Under the pieces are notes generated by a model, which saw only the letters and a program-made list of their open reading frames with translations, was not told the origin of the DNA and ran no database searches. Position numbers and translations under genes: made by a program. From Zonotrichia leucophrys gambelii (lineage: Eukaryota > Chordata > Aves > Passeriformes > Passerellidae): DNA of 64,000 nt. Shown one piece after another: positions 26,301-38,045 of this stretch. The stretch spans positions 53,601,585 to 53,665,584 of the forward strand of contig NC_088170.1 in NCBI RefSeq assembly GCF_028769735.1, in the 5' to 3' direction. Each line of letters starts with the position of its first letter. The stretch's first letter is position 1.

Positions 26301-26446
26301 TGTTTAAGACAACAAGATACAGTGCTGTAACTGAAAAGGGCCATCCCACCCTTTTCTTGCCACCAGCCTGCTCAGTTTCATGACACCATTTCCTTGGGCT
26401 GCAGGAAGCATTTGTGCAACTCCACTCAAAACTAGTCAGGAATTGG
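20335..26446. other. Mostly unique non-coding DNA
   Basis: No gene was recognised. From 20804 to about 21200 the sequence has LTR-like character (see findings). At 23766-23808 a 17-base word, CAAATCAGAATGCACAG, occurs twice at a 26-bp period. The remainder is AT-rich unique sequence with short chance frames. Confidence 0.45.
23766..23808. repeat. Short direct duplication, 26-bp period
   Basis: CAAATCAGAATGCACAG is found at 23766-23782 and again at 23792-23808. Two copies only, probably replication slippage. Confidence 0.8.
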
Positions 26447-27010
26447 TGTCAGCTCAAAAAAAAACCCCAGCACAATAAAAATTAGTTGGATTCCAGGGAC
26501 CAAAATGAGAAATTGCAAGAGATTGATACCTTTTCCTGGTCTTAAAAATAGAGAACCAGACATGGTTGAGGGATAAGGGGTTTTTACCTGGGTATTTTAA
26601 TAAGGATCCTTATGGTGCCCCGTTTTGCCAAGATGGGATGAGCCACAATGCACACGTGTGATAGATCACGTATACCATTTACAGACCTTGAAATTAGCAT
26701 ATCTAACAAGGATGCCCCAGTGGGAGGCCTGGATGAATGGTGTGATATTCCCCTTCTGTGGAATTCCCCCCTGGCTGGGCCAGATCTCTAGTTTACAGGA
26801 TATGTTCCACAGAGGACCTTGGTTCCCCAAGATAGGGTGGGATTTTCCAGCCTCCTCCTATGATGCCTTTAGGGGGTTTGGTCTCCTGGCCTGGAAAAAT
26901 ACTAGAGCTATGCTAAGTTATCAGACTTAAGGAATTACAAGTATGCATGCTAAGAATACTGAGGATACATAAAAGGTATATAAAAGAAAAGGCAAAATTC
27001 ATCTTGGCAT
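26447..27010 (+). mobile_element. Probable ERV LTR (U3 with TATA box)
   Basis: Starts TGTCAGCTCAAAAAAAAACC after TTGG and runs through blocks such as GGGACCAAAATGAGAAATTG, TAATAAGGATCCTTATGG, GCCCCGTTTTGCCAAGATGG and GATGCCCCAGTGGGAGGCC, reminiscent of avian ERV LTRs. A canonical TATA element, GGTATATAAAAG, lies at 26975-26986, about 530 bp in, which fits U3 length and plus orientation. The right boundary and the target duplication could not be found; R/U5 may continue well past 27010. The identification rests on architecture and memory, not on alignment. Confidence 0.45.
26975..26986 (+). promoter_or_regulatory. TATA box within the LTR
   Basis: GGTATATAAAAG matches the strong TATA consensus TATAWAAR. 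Transcription would be expected to start about 25-30 bp downstream, near 27005, close to CATCTTGGCATCAAG. Confidence 0.45.
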
Positions 27011-27014
27011 CAAG

Positions 27015-27557
27015 ATGAGGAATAGGTGGAACTGTCCCCTTTGTTGGATGATCATCCATAGCTTAAAAATATTTACAGTCTTGGCTTATTTACAAATTTT
27101 CCTCAAAATGTGTTTATTTTTAATAAGATATTTTTTATTTTGCCTACAGATATATTATCTCAGGTTATCTGTTCCTCAAAGCACTCTTCCCGTCCCATCT
27201 CAAAAATCCATTCATAAGTCTGTCCACAAGTTATTGGCCAAAATAAGTCCATGGCACATGCCTTATTACAAGATGTTTGTCTATCAGACACATGGGAAGC
27301 CCAACCATATGGCTTCTCAACTTCATGACTGGAATTTTTCAGAATGTCTTATATTAAAAGTCTCAAGTTACATGGCAGTCAAAAGTGCCCTCTCATTTTT
27401 GGACGTCCAAGATTTTATATTCATTCTATGTACCCCCATCTATACATCCAAACCAAGGGATATTTCACTGTTTGTCAGCTTATCAAGAGAGGATGTAGAA
27501 CTTACTAGCACTACAGCCACCAAGTTGATTAGAGCTAAAAATGTTTTCTTTGTGTGA
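27015..27557 (+). CDS. 180-codon open frame, unknown, doubtful
   Basis: This 180-codon open frame begins about 30-40 bp downstream of the TATA box at 26975-26986. That is long for AT-rich DNA. The first third is hydrophobic (about residues 13-48, rich in Leu/Ile/Phe/Tyr/Cys), compatible with one or two membrane segments; the rest is polar with no motif I recognise. There is no clear similarity to retroviral Gag, Pol or Env. It may lie wholly in R/U5 of the LTR and be fortuitous. A lone first ATG without family support keeps confidence low. Confidence 0.12.
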   Translation: MRNRWNCPLCWMIIHSLKIFTVLAYLQIFLKMCLFLIRYFLFCLQIYYLRLSVPQSTLPVPSQKSIHKSVHKLLAKISPWHMPYYKMFVYQTHGKPNHMASQLHDWNFSECLILKVSSYMAVKSALSFLDVQDFIFILCTPIYTSKPRDISLFVSLSREDVELTSTTATKLIRAKNVFFV

Positions 27558-30308
27558 TAAAAGTTCCTGTAGAGTACCTTGGAAGTAACTCTACCCAGCA
27601 GCACTACTAGGTGTCTTGTGTCCTGACACTGCCATTTCTTCTCCTGCCAGCTATGAGATTTTCATCCTTTCAGAGCTCCCAGTTATGACTTCCAGGCCTG
27701 CCCAATCTTCTTTGCAGCCTCTCCTGGCTACTGGCTATGATTCTTCATATACTTGAATTGACTTCTCTCAAAGTTATAGACTCCAGAGCACTTTTTTTAA
27801 CAGGAAACCCCAGAGGAAATCATATCTCTTTAAGAATTGAAGAGGATGAAGTCCCATGCTTTTTATGATGACCGCACTAAGGCTTGGAATAGCAATTTAT
27901 AATTCATTGCAAAAATGTGTTGTCCTTTCATGGTGATTCGACATTGGCTGTCTGTGAGGTGCCACCAAGCCACGCTCTCAGTTCCCCTCGTCAGCAGGAC
28001 AGGGAGAGAAAATAAGATGAAAAACTCATAGGCTGAGAAATGTGGAAACATTTTTCTTTTTTTTTTTTTCTTGTTTCTAATGGTCAGTATCACAAGAAGT
28101 GTTGATATAATTATTGAGCAGACACTTCTTTGTAAAGCACCACAAGCTTAAAACTGCTTCAGTAGTAAGACTTCAAGATCAAAGTTAAAAATACTTCATT
28201 TAGTTGTGATGACAATTCTGTTAATTGAGCAATTTCAAAGGTATGTAACTTTTGCTATTGCAATTGCTTCTTTGTAATTAGGGACTTTTCAAAGAGCTTG
28301 GTTTCTCTCTGCAGATCCTTTCAACTGACCACTGTCGGCCCCATAACAAGATGAGTGGGAGGCTGGTCTCCTGAGAGAAGAGTCATGCCTTGTTGGTTAA
28401 TCCAGGCTTCTGCTACCATAAACCAGTCAGTTCTGCACAACAGAAAGCCCTGAATTTTCTCAGCTGCTGTCTTTTACAGTAAATCAGCTGCAAGCAGATC
28501 AGCTTTTAGAGAAAAATATATATTTATGCATTTTCTAATACTTATGATACATATAAATTATTAATACTCTGGAAATATGTTGGTTTTGTAACAGATGTCC
28601 CATGTCAAAACATTGATAGCTTTTAAATGGTCTTCCAGACTGCAATTACAATAAACAGCACTATATTGTCACTTCCATTAGAGATATTAAAAAAATATTA
28701 AATTTTAAAAAGAACAGCAAGAGTTCCTTTGTATTAAACTAATTCTCTATGTAGCTTGAACTTGTGATTATCTCTGTTACATAAATGATGTCATATTCCT
28801 ATATTCCTCAATTTGGACAAAATTCCCATTATCTTCAATGAAGAATTCAAGATTCGGGTGTTAAGAGGAGATAATAGATGAACAGTGCCTTCAACATGTC
28901 ATCTGAATATCTTGTATTTGCCAATTGAGTCTCCAATGACGACATATCATTTAAAATATCAATTTGTTTTTCAGAACTTTATTGCATTTACAGAAAAGGA
29001 AATAAACTTTGGAGGAGAAACATACAATAATTCTTCTCTTTTTGAAGAAAAAAAGCAAAAAACAACTTAGTAAAGAAATAGTCTGAGTTATGCAACACCA
29101 TCTAGAAAGAAGTCTATTTTATCACTGCTTGAAATAAATGGTCACTCAAAAGGGCATAGTCTGGAATGTTTTCTTGCAATTCTAGTTCAAGCTAGTAGGA
29201 TAATGCTTGGCAGAGCTCAGCTGTCTTCATAATAAAATGCCTCTGCACAAATATTGCTCATTACAAATTAAAAACAGTGGTGCTAAAACTACAAATATAA
29301 AGAAAAAAAACAAAGAAACATCCATCTCTCTTTGAACAAAAGTTGACAAAAGAAAGATTATTTTTAAAGTTTATATAAAATTTAATTTTAAGTTAGTGTT
29401 GTTACTTATTACAAATGAATATTCAAAAATTAAATTACATGAGTTAATCTAGTGGAAGAAAATGCATCACAGTTGTAAACAGGAATAATATAAACAAATG
29501 CCATACTGCAATCTTCAAAAAATTAAAAATGTTAATTATATTATGATTTCACATAAATAAGAAAAATATATATGAACAACAGTTTTCTGTGGAAATATAT
29601 TTCTATTTGGTTTCCAAAATAATTGCTAAATCCATCTTTACTAAATACCTTTTTTTAATTAAAAAAATCACAGTACAAACAGTTCAGTGTTTCATTGCTT
29701 GTTTGTATGTTTATATGGTTCATAAAAATGTGTATTTGAGGTTCCTGTGGTGTTTTTTCTTGCTGAAGACAAAACATTCTTCAAAACATATTGCTACTTA
29801 GATTTCAAAAATTCCAAAAGACTCAATTTTTCATGTTTTATCTGAATCTGTGAAATTTGGCTCAGTATTTGTTGCTCATAAGGATTTATAAAAATTATAA
29901 GGGTGAGAAATTTTCTTATAAGTGCATCACATCTTAGCACAAATTATGAATTGTTTTAGTAATTTCCCCCTGTCTCTTAATGTCTCCCTTTAAAAGCATA
30001 CAATGATGAATTAAGAAGCAAAGTAGTAAAAACAACTCTTTTACCTCACATTTCTCATATCCCATCCTGAGACCAAAACCTCATTTCCTTCAGTGTTATC
30101 TGTGCGGTCCAAACCAGGGGAAACATTTCAGAGCTCTGCTGCAAACACAGAGAATTCCTACAGCAGTATCCTTTGCTGCCTACAAGACCTCAGCCAGAGC
30201 CCACTGAAGCCCACTGTAAGCTTTCTACTAATTTTGAAGGCCAGCAGACCAATATTCCAGTCTCCTTTCATCCTGTATGTCCCAAGCTGTGCTCTTCTGT
30301 CACAGGCA
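27558..30308. other. Unique non-coding DNA
   Basis: AT-rich DNA with a T-rich tract at about 28052-28071 and A/T-rich stretches at 29280-29660. The stretch 28240-28500 is less AT-biased and looks like unique sequence. No gene, transposon end or tandem repeat was recognised. Confidence 0.5.
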
Positions 30309-30683
30309 TGTTTTATGAAAAATCCTTTCTTTAGGATTTTTTCTTCCTGAGAAGCTGAGAGGCCTCAGGAACAAAATGTAAATATTGATTATCTGCTGCT
30401 GTGGAATGCAACAGGTGGATGTGTGATTGGCCCATGTTAGATGTTTCTAATTAATGGCCAATCACAGCCCAGCTGGCTCGAACAGAGAGTCTGAGACAGA
30501 GCCTTTGTTATCATTCTTTGCTATTCTATTCTTAGCTAGCCTTCTGAGGAAATCCTTTCTTCTATTATTTTAGTATAGCTTTAATGTAATATATACAATA
30601 AAATAATAAATCAAGCCTTCTGAAACATGGAGCCAGATCCTCATCTCTTCCCTCATCCTGAGACCCCTGTGAACACTGTCACA
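30309..30683 (+). mobile_element. Solo LTR, passerine ERV family
   Basis: The body matches my memory of a very common passerine LTR: GGATTTTTTCTTCCTGAGAA, GCTGAGAGGCCTCAGGAAC, CTGCTGCTGTGGAATGCAAC, CCAGCTGGCTCG, TCTTAGCTAGCCTTCTGAGG, AAGCCTTCTGAAACATGGAG and CATCCTGAGACCCCTGTGAA, ending in TGTCACA. Two AATAAA signals (30597-30602 and 30605-30610) lie about 75-85 bp from the end, which sets plus orientation. A left end at TGTTTTATG (30309) or TGAAAAATCC (30316) is possible. No target duplication was found, so the insertion may be old or the ends slightly misplaced. Confidence 0.75.
30421..30465. promoter_or_regulatory. Paired inverted CCAAT boxes in LTR U3
   Basis: TGTGATTGGCC (30421-30431) and GGCCAATCACA (30455-30465) form a perfect 11-bp inverted repeat separated by 23 bp. 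Each arm contains ATTGG/CCAAT, the NF-Y core. The position upstream of the poly(A) signals fits a U3 enhancer. NF-Y binding is inferred from the motif. Confidence 0.5.
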
Positions 30684-33368
30684 CTCTTCCCATACCATTC
30701 TGGAAATACTATCAATTCACTGACCACTGACCATCTGAATCCTCTTTCCCCATCAGTGAAACTTCCGGGCTGCTCTAAAGGATGAATATACTTTCTTTGT
30801 GTTGCCCAAATTCACAGTTTCACAGTGAGACCCTTGGTTTGTGTGAGTTTCTGCACTATGCATTCATTCTCCTGCTTCGAGTCTGGCAGCAGAGCCAGTG
30901 TCTCCAGCTCAGCTGTCATGTGCTTACAACAGAACTCATCAATTTAATATCTGAAAACTTACTGACAGTGATCCACTTTGCCCAGCCTTACTTAGGATCA
31001 GCCTCACTCACACAAGAACCATAAAGAGGAGCAAAACCAAAGCAGGGAGATGGGAATCCAAGTTTCCACAGCCAGCAAACTACCTTATCTCAGGAAAGTC
31101 TACTGCAAGGCTGTAGGCAATTACTAGAAAAATGAGCAGTTCACCTGCTGACAAGGATAGCCTGGACATTTAATGGGAGGGAAAGCTTCTAGCCCATTTT
31201 CCATGCCAGATACAATCAAAACCGCTGAATGATGGAGCAGTTCACTAGCTTATGCAGGAGAGGAAAGATTTGATTTTGATAGGGAATAACAGAGAAAGTC
31301 ATTTCTGTGACATATGCAGGCATCAGATATAAGACTTTGAATATGACGAGAAACTATGCCTTACTTTCAGGAGTTTTACCAGCCATAGCTTTTTTTTCAA
31401 ATTGGAAATATTATCCTGGGAAAGTACCTTATTGATTGAATCATTAATATAGTCTCTAAGGAAGCTGGCCAGTCACATCTGCTGTGGCATGCATGAGCCA
31501 TAAGGGCTCCCTCAGGCACTGAAACCTCTCACTTTGGGAGCATGGTGACAAGGCTTCCACATGCGCCTCCTTTTCTCTCTTGAGCTCTCTCCCAAGGCAG
31601 GGGGATCCTGCTGAGTTCCCCACCTTCCCTGCTCTCAGCAGCACCACAGAGCATTCACATTGTACAGACTCTTGTGTGAATTTTGGCTCTGTGACATCTC
31701 AGATATTTCTCACCCGTGGCAATAGTCCAAACCTGGATGTAGCATAATGACACCTTTCCTCACACATGGATTCTGTGATAGGCCTTGGACTTGCACTACA
31801 TAACCCAGAGCACTTGCACTAATATATATAACCCCCATCTGGGCTTTACTCTTAGGCCTTCTCAGCTTTCAGATATGGGTCTCTTACAGTAAACCACTTG
31901 CTTATCTAAAAATTCTACTTTAGAAGCTCACAGTCAGGAAAGACACTGTGAGTTCAGCCCTGCCTTGTAAAGCAAGAATTAACCTCTCTTTAGAGGGAAT
32001 TATTTTTAGAATTTATTCCAGACATGTTTAGTCTGCTTCAAATATGTTTGCACTCTCTCTGTCTTCAAAAAACATGATGTAAATATTTATTACAGATTCG
32101 TGATTGTAGGGCTTTTTTCTGATTGCAAGTGTGACATGCTAAATCGTATCTTTACATCTTCTCATACTTAGGGAAGGGAATTAGTATAATTTCTTGACAT
32201 ATTTATCTCTTTCAGATGGAACTAGTTAGAAGTGCACTTATAAATCGTAGACATTTTCCATTAACTTAACTTATTACAATAATCATGTATGATATTACTC
32301 ATATAAATCAGAAAAGAAACCAATGTTGGCAGTTTCCATTTCTAAGAATATTATTTCTTTATTAATTGGTTTCATATAGTCATCGACTCTTTAAGGAAGG
32401 TCCATGCATATTTCCAGAATGATTGGTAATGTACAGACCATGTTAATAACAATCAGCAAAAAATATCTTCCTGGACTGGCCTACAGATGTGGAGCAGTAC
32501 AGGGCCTGATCACACCCCAGCCATCTCACTCTTCAAGCCCTGTTGCTGTTGGAGAAGCTTTACATTGTTTTGCAAATGTGACATATTGAAATAGTGTACA
32601 TCTACCCTCTTCAAGGTGTACAGATGCACAGGCAAAGAGATTGGCCTGTAGGTGTGCAGTTCTATAAAAAATGGAATCTATGCATTTTGCGTTATTGTAG
32701 GGAATCACAACTAAACTGACCAGAAATCTTCCTATGCAACAATTTTCTTTCCCCAGGAGATGCCAGTTCAGGGACATCAAAACATTTCACAGACTTCTTG
32801 TCCAGTTTCTGCTCACCCACCTTCTTAACAAGTAGCATGGAAGGTTCTCAGAAGGAAAAATTCAGCTAGCAAACCAGAGCCACGTTAAAAGCTGCAAGCC
32901 CTCAAAAATCTGTATTCTGATCCCAAGGTTTTTTTATGAGGTCCTCAAAAAATTGTCTTTTATAACGTAATGAAACCAGTCTTCACAGGTTCTTTAGGAT
33001 TCCATAATTTTGGGAGATAGATGCTTTTCTGCAAAGGCAAGAATGTTGGGAACTTCACAGGTGTTCCACAAAAAACAACAATATTTTATTTTAAGGACGG
33101 ATAAACTCTATTGCTTTTACCTTGCTTTTATTGCTATTTTCTTTTGTCTTTCAAATGGCATACAGAGTTGCAGTGACTACAAAGAATATTCTGGGTGATC
33201 CTCAGCAGATCACTTCACTTGCTAGAGACCTATTTGCCCCCACCATCTTTTGTCTGTCTTTTGTATCAAGAGAAATACTGTCTCGAGCTCCGTTTGCATG
33301 CCATGACTGGCACAGGGTTTTCTGGGGCTCTGTTAGTGTGAAAAGGAGTTTTCTTCATTTCTTTTCAG
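30684..33368. other. Unique non-coding DNA
   Basis: No gene was recognised. The stretch 31450-31660 is moderately GC-rich, and 31670-31900 has a TATATATAACCCCC segment with promoter-like spacing but no defined LTR ends. Open frames (for example 80 codons at 30782-31024) have no family resemblance. Confidence 0.45.
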
Positions 33369-33569
33369 AAATTTGCAGTAGTGTTCCCAAGTGAGAATAC
33401 TTCAACATTCCCAGCTGACTTTGCAGTAGTTAAACCTTTGAATATGAACACCAGTAGCCTCTGGAATAGCACCAGCACTGTAATATCTGTAACCAATGCA
33501 CAGTTGAAAAATAAAGAGGTTACTTTAGATTTCTTGAAAGGGGTCAGAAAGATAACTCTAGTGCTATAA
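33369..33569 (+). other. Weak exon candidate behind a splice acceptor
   Basis: A strong acceptor, GTTTTCTTCATTTCTTTTCAG, ends at 33368 (last 20 bases pyrimidine-rich). It is followed in phase 0 by a 66-codon frame starting KFAVVFPSENTSTFPADF and stopping at 33569. The peptide has three N-glycosylation sequons (NTS, NTS, NST) and is Ser/Thr-rich, as extracellular domains often are. No family was recognised. A GGGGTCAG near 33540 could be a poor donor. Chance remains likely. Confidence 0.15.
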
Positions 33570-33589
33570 GCCTTCTGTATGAAATCTTT

Positions 33590-33994
33590 ATGCCAGCTAA
33601 AGCCCAGGAAGCCCCAGCAGACACTGCCCCACAAACACTCCCCAGCCCCACCTCGATGGAGCCAGGGAAATTATCTCACATTGGCTCCCTTCGTGTGCTC
33701 TGCTGCGCTGACAACAAGGGCAGCAGTTACTGCAAGATGTTATGGTGGTTTCTGCAGCACAGACACTGGTCTGCTGGAAACAAGCAGTGCACTATTGACA
33801 GGGAGGGAAATGCCAAATTGCCCCAAATTGCCGTACACAGCCACACCCGGAGCAGGCACGGGCTGGCGCTCAGAGCCTCTCACATACAGCAGTGCTTGCT
33901 GCCTGAAATACATTCTGCATCCAGCTCCTCCATGCTCAATAATGGCTCATTATGGATCAAATATTCCTCTTGCTTCATAAGAATTAAATATTGA
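33590..33994 (+). other. GC-rich patch with overlapping open frames
   Basis: G+C is clearly higher than in the flanks up to about 33950. Two plus-strand frames of 133 codons (33579-33980) and 134 codons (33590-33994) overlap in different phases, which argues that reduced stop-codon frequency, not selection, keeps them open. Neither resembles a family I know. The right part (CTCAATAATGGCTCATTATGG and following ATTA words, first 20 bases considered) looks like a possible conserved regulatory element. Confidence 0.3.
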
Positions 33995-34714
33995 GAAATC
34001 ATGGCTTCTGCTGCTGCTACTAAAAAAGGGGGATTTAATGTAAAGTAGAAGTAGTGTTTTTCACAAGCATATGTAATTGCTGGTTAGAGGCAGCTTCTGA
34101 TTAGTATTCCACTCCTGCTTTAGCTTTTCACCCAAGTTTTTGGGAGTGTCATTAACCTACTATATAATTTGCTTCTTTGTTCATTCAGCTCAATCATTCA
34201 GTTTACTGTCTTGTGGAATTTAGTCATTTTAGTATAACATTTTCCTGAGAAATGTAATTAAAAAAAAGACAACTGACAAGGCACGTGAAAATTTAGAAAT
34301 GCACCATGAGAAAATAAAAGAGAAGCCTTATCCCTATTGTCAACTTATCAATTTTACAGAGTAATCCACTATTCTTACTATGCTTCTAAATGGGATAGGA
34401 AGAGATGAGATAAATGAAACAATGAAACAGTGAACAACGGCAAAAATAAACTCTTCCAAAGGCATGAATATAGATGGAGAACAATGTAACTGAGTTGATT
34501 CATTTATAATGAGTTTAGTTCTGCCTTTCTGATTCCACTGGAAATTAATACTTAAATTTTGGAAGTACCATAAAATAATGCTTTCTTGTCTTTTATTTTT
34601 GCACCTGTATGTAAAGGAGAAGGCTCTGGAGGAAAAGACTATGAACTCATGATTCTCTGTTTCCACAGAGAATTTGTAATGTGAGTATGAGCATAATCAG
34701 TCCCATGTATTCAC
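33995..34714. other. Unique non-coding DNA
   Basis: AT-rich sequence without a recognised repeat. A 108-codon minus frame at 34340-34666 has no family resemblance. Confidence 0.5.
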
Positions 34715-35100
34715 AATCATGGAACCATGGAACAGTTGAGGTTGGAAGAGTCCACTGGAGGTCATGTCCAGTGCCCCTGCTCAAGGAAGGTCATCCAGAG
34801 CCTAGAGCTGTCCAAGGTCACATTCAGACCGCTTTCGTACTTCTCCATGGACAGAAACTCCACAACCTCTATGGGTAACTTGTTTAAGTGCTCAGACACT
34901 CTCAGAGTAAAGAAGCATTTCCTGAGGATCAGACAGAACCTCTTGTATTTCATTTGTCCCTACTGTTCTGTCACCAGATTCCACTGAAAGGAGCCTGGCT
35001 CCATCCTCTTTATCCTCACCCTTTACACAGGAATCTCTCCTGAGCCTTCTCCAGGCTAAGCAATTCCAGCCTTTCCTCGCAGAAGAGATGTTCCAATAAC
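34715..35100 (-). mobile_element. CR1 LINE fragment with ORF2 C-terminal remnant
   Basis: The plus strand starts with an octamer-type end (AATCATGGAACCATGGAAC), then GTTGAGGTTGGAAGAGTCC, CACTGGAGGTCATGTCCAG and TGCCCCTGCTCAAG, the reverse complement of CR1 3' sequence. On minus, decayed frames retain the C-terminal end of the CR1 reverse-transcriptase protein: a LELLSLEKAQERF segment and, nearer the 3' end, an FFTLRVSEHLNKLP segment, with frameshift or stop breaks between them. About 385 bp remain; the copy is 5'-truncated and inactive. Orientation and identity are secure; the left-right ends are good to about 15 bp. Confidence 0.9.
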
Positions 35101-38045
35101 ATAATCATCTCCATTATTGTTTGCTGGACTATTTTTACTATTCCCCATATGTATTTAAAATTACTATTCATTAACAAATATGTGTCATGGATTGCAAACC
35201 TTTTTAACGTATTTTTCAAAACCTGATTAATTATTCACAATTTGTCCAAGCACCGTTCTAAACATTCTCCTCAGAGCTATGTACTGCTCAGATGAGGTAC
35301 AGCTAAGCCCCTGATTGCAGGCTGGTGCAGTTGGAGAAACCCAGACCCTGAAAACAGGGAAAAAAGGCACTGAGATCTCCAGCTTTGTACTATAGATTCA
35401 CTGTCCTGCTCATGAAGCTAGCAAGGGTGGAATGTGAGATAGCCTCAATTCACTACACCAGAAGGTGTCCCAAGACAGTTCTGTGCTTTAATAGCAGGTT
35501 TAAGAGTAAACTTGATTATTCATCACATCTATCATGTATTTATCAGGTATATTCTTTGGACTGGATTTAGAGCTAGTGGGACATTAAAGGGGAAATTTCT
35601 TTCCTGCAGTTATATGCTGATCATCTGCCTTTCATATATTGTCAGACCAACAGATGCCATGCCATCAAGCTGTGCAGACACGACAGCCAAAGTCTGCACA
35701 GCCAGATCTTGAGACATATCACACGTTAGGAAACCTGTGGGACTACTCATCCCATGGGACTACTTCAAGTACAGGGCAAACTTAGCCTTTGAGCCCAAGC
35801 TGCAGTCAAAGTACAATCAATTATGTCCATCCAAAGTATATTAGTCCTGAGAGCCCTGACCCTCCAGCCCCCTCATGAAGCATATTTAAAGTCAATGTTT
35901 CTCATTTAATATCTATTCACTAAGGGACGTGGAAATTCTTTGGCCATCACCACACACAGCAACATCTGATATGACCTGAACTTCAGCTTCACACAGCTGT
36001 TCTCATCTCTGCCTTCCCTCATCTCTCTGGTCTCTTTACATCAGGAATGAATTCACCCTTTTTTCCCCATCAGAACCTGCATGAGCAGATTCTCAAATGA
36101 CATTCTAACATTGTTAGACATAGGAAAATACAAAATCCGTCCTGATCATATAGCAGAGGGAATAAACCAGTCAGATTTGCTCTAATGATTTCAAGGAACT
36201 ATTTACAAACTCACTGAGAGCAAACATCTTTCCATTAAAATCAGTAGGCTCTGGATAAGGCATTGGATATTTAAGATTACTCATGGCACTTTTGTGTTTT
36301 TTAAATAGATTGAGAAGCTCTTAAGAACATGTAAGTCTTTAGCTTTGTTGATTCCTAGTTCAATAATCTAACACACTAAGAGATAGCTTGATCCTATTAA
36401 TGCCATATTATTCTAAATACTGGTGTCCTTTGAGCTGGACCAGGTGTTTCATGCAAAGTGTGTCCTTGACAGAGTGCGCTGTCAACCTTACTTCCAATCT
36501 TCCTTTAAATTACAGTGCAAGTCCACAGAGTGAAGTTTACAAAATAGTAACAAATTTACCCACAAGGTCACATATCCTTCAAATTACAGCCTTCCCATAA
36601 TAAAGTTGCACCTAAGAATGGGCATTAATGTTTTATGTGCCTGTAAGTAATTTCAGACTGCTGATATGGTGCTGCCTGCCAGTCTTCCTGCTGCAGACAC
36701 TGATTCAGCACAAAGTCTAACAGATTCAGCACTCAAAGGCATCTGCAGGTACGTGTGGAACAGTGTAGGAGAGAAACACTGTGTTTTTGTTTTGTTGTGT
36801 GTGGGTTTTTATATCAAACATATAGATATTCTTTCCCAATTTTAAAGGATTTAATTTATTTTCATTTGGGAAAAAATTTTGGTTAGGGTTGTTGCTTTCT
36901 TTTTTTTTTTTTTTTTTTTTGCTTGCTCATCTCTAGAACAATAATTTTTTGAGAAATTTAATACCTCTGTTTTCAATGCATTGGCATAGTTCATTCTGCA
37001 TGACTCAACTTGGTTATGCAACGAATAAGTTTAATTCCAAGTAAAGGGTACTGAGATTCCTCAGCATATATGCTCACTTCTTAGAAATATGGAGGAAAAA
37101 AATTTACAATTTTAGTTTCATTTATAAGATACTTTTTATATTATCCCTAAATTTTTTATCCATTTCAATAAGTATTTCATTTGTGCAACGTCTGATTTGT
37201 TCTAAACTATCACAGAGAATGTTGAAAATATAGATGTAACTATTTCTAAAATTGAGTATTATACAAAAACAATTTTAGAACAAATAAAATAAAACATTTC
37301 CTTAAAGCAATATGAGTATATTTGATTATATAGTCATTTAAAAAATCCCAATACTATAAGAAGCGTTTCTGGTGATCAATACTGATGAAAAAACATATGT
37401 TTTTTATGCCGTCTTCAATAAACATCAATTATATCCTTTACTGCAAACCCAAAGAGGACAAAACACATAATCCAGTTTATTTTAGGGATGGTAGCAAACA
37501 TTGGCTCAACAGCTCCATTCTCTTATTGGACATGAGCAAACCACCTCTCTGAAGTCACAACATGCTGAGAATATTAGACCACTCCAACATGGGATGAATA
37601 AATTAAACATGAGTGAGTGATAACCACAAAGAGGTAGAATCTTTCAGAACATTAAGACATATCCTTCAGAATCCATACCTGAGGGAAAGCAGAAGAAAGA
37701 GAAGAAAACTGTGGACAGTAAAAAACTACTAAATTAGGAAGAAATCATAAAAAAGTGTCACAGGGGTTAAAAATATATATAATATCAATGTATAACAAAG
37801 ACATGGCCACTTGGTTTGTTAGGATTTTTTTTATCTGGCTTATTGGTCCTTTGGCTTGTCTGACAGCATCCTGTTATGTCCTTCTTGCCTCATTTGCTCA
37901 TAAATAAGGAGGTAGTAATTAGTTTAATATTTTGGATATTTTACTCACTGCTGTCACTATAAGTCACAAGTTGCCATTCAGATTGTATTGTATTGGGTTA
38001 TGGGACTCTTCCAGAATCCCTGAATCCCTGCAGATTCTGGAGGTA
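35101..38045. other. Unique non-coding DNA
   Basis: No gene was recognised. It contains a 21-base poly(T) tract at 36900-36920 and AT-rich sequence at 37080-37470. Short frames have no family resemblance. Confidence 0.5.
36900..36920. repeat. Poly(T) tract, 21 bases
   Basis: Uninterrupted run of 21 T. There is no LINE or processed sequence adjacent that would make it a retroposon tail. Confidence 0.95.
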
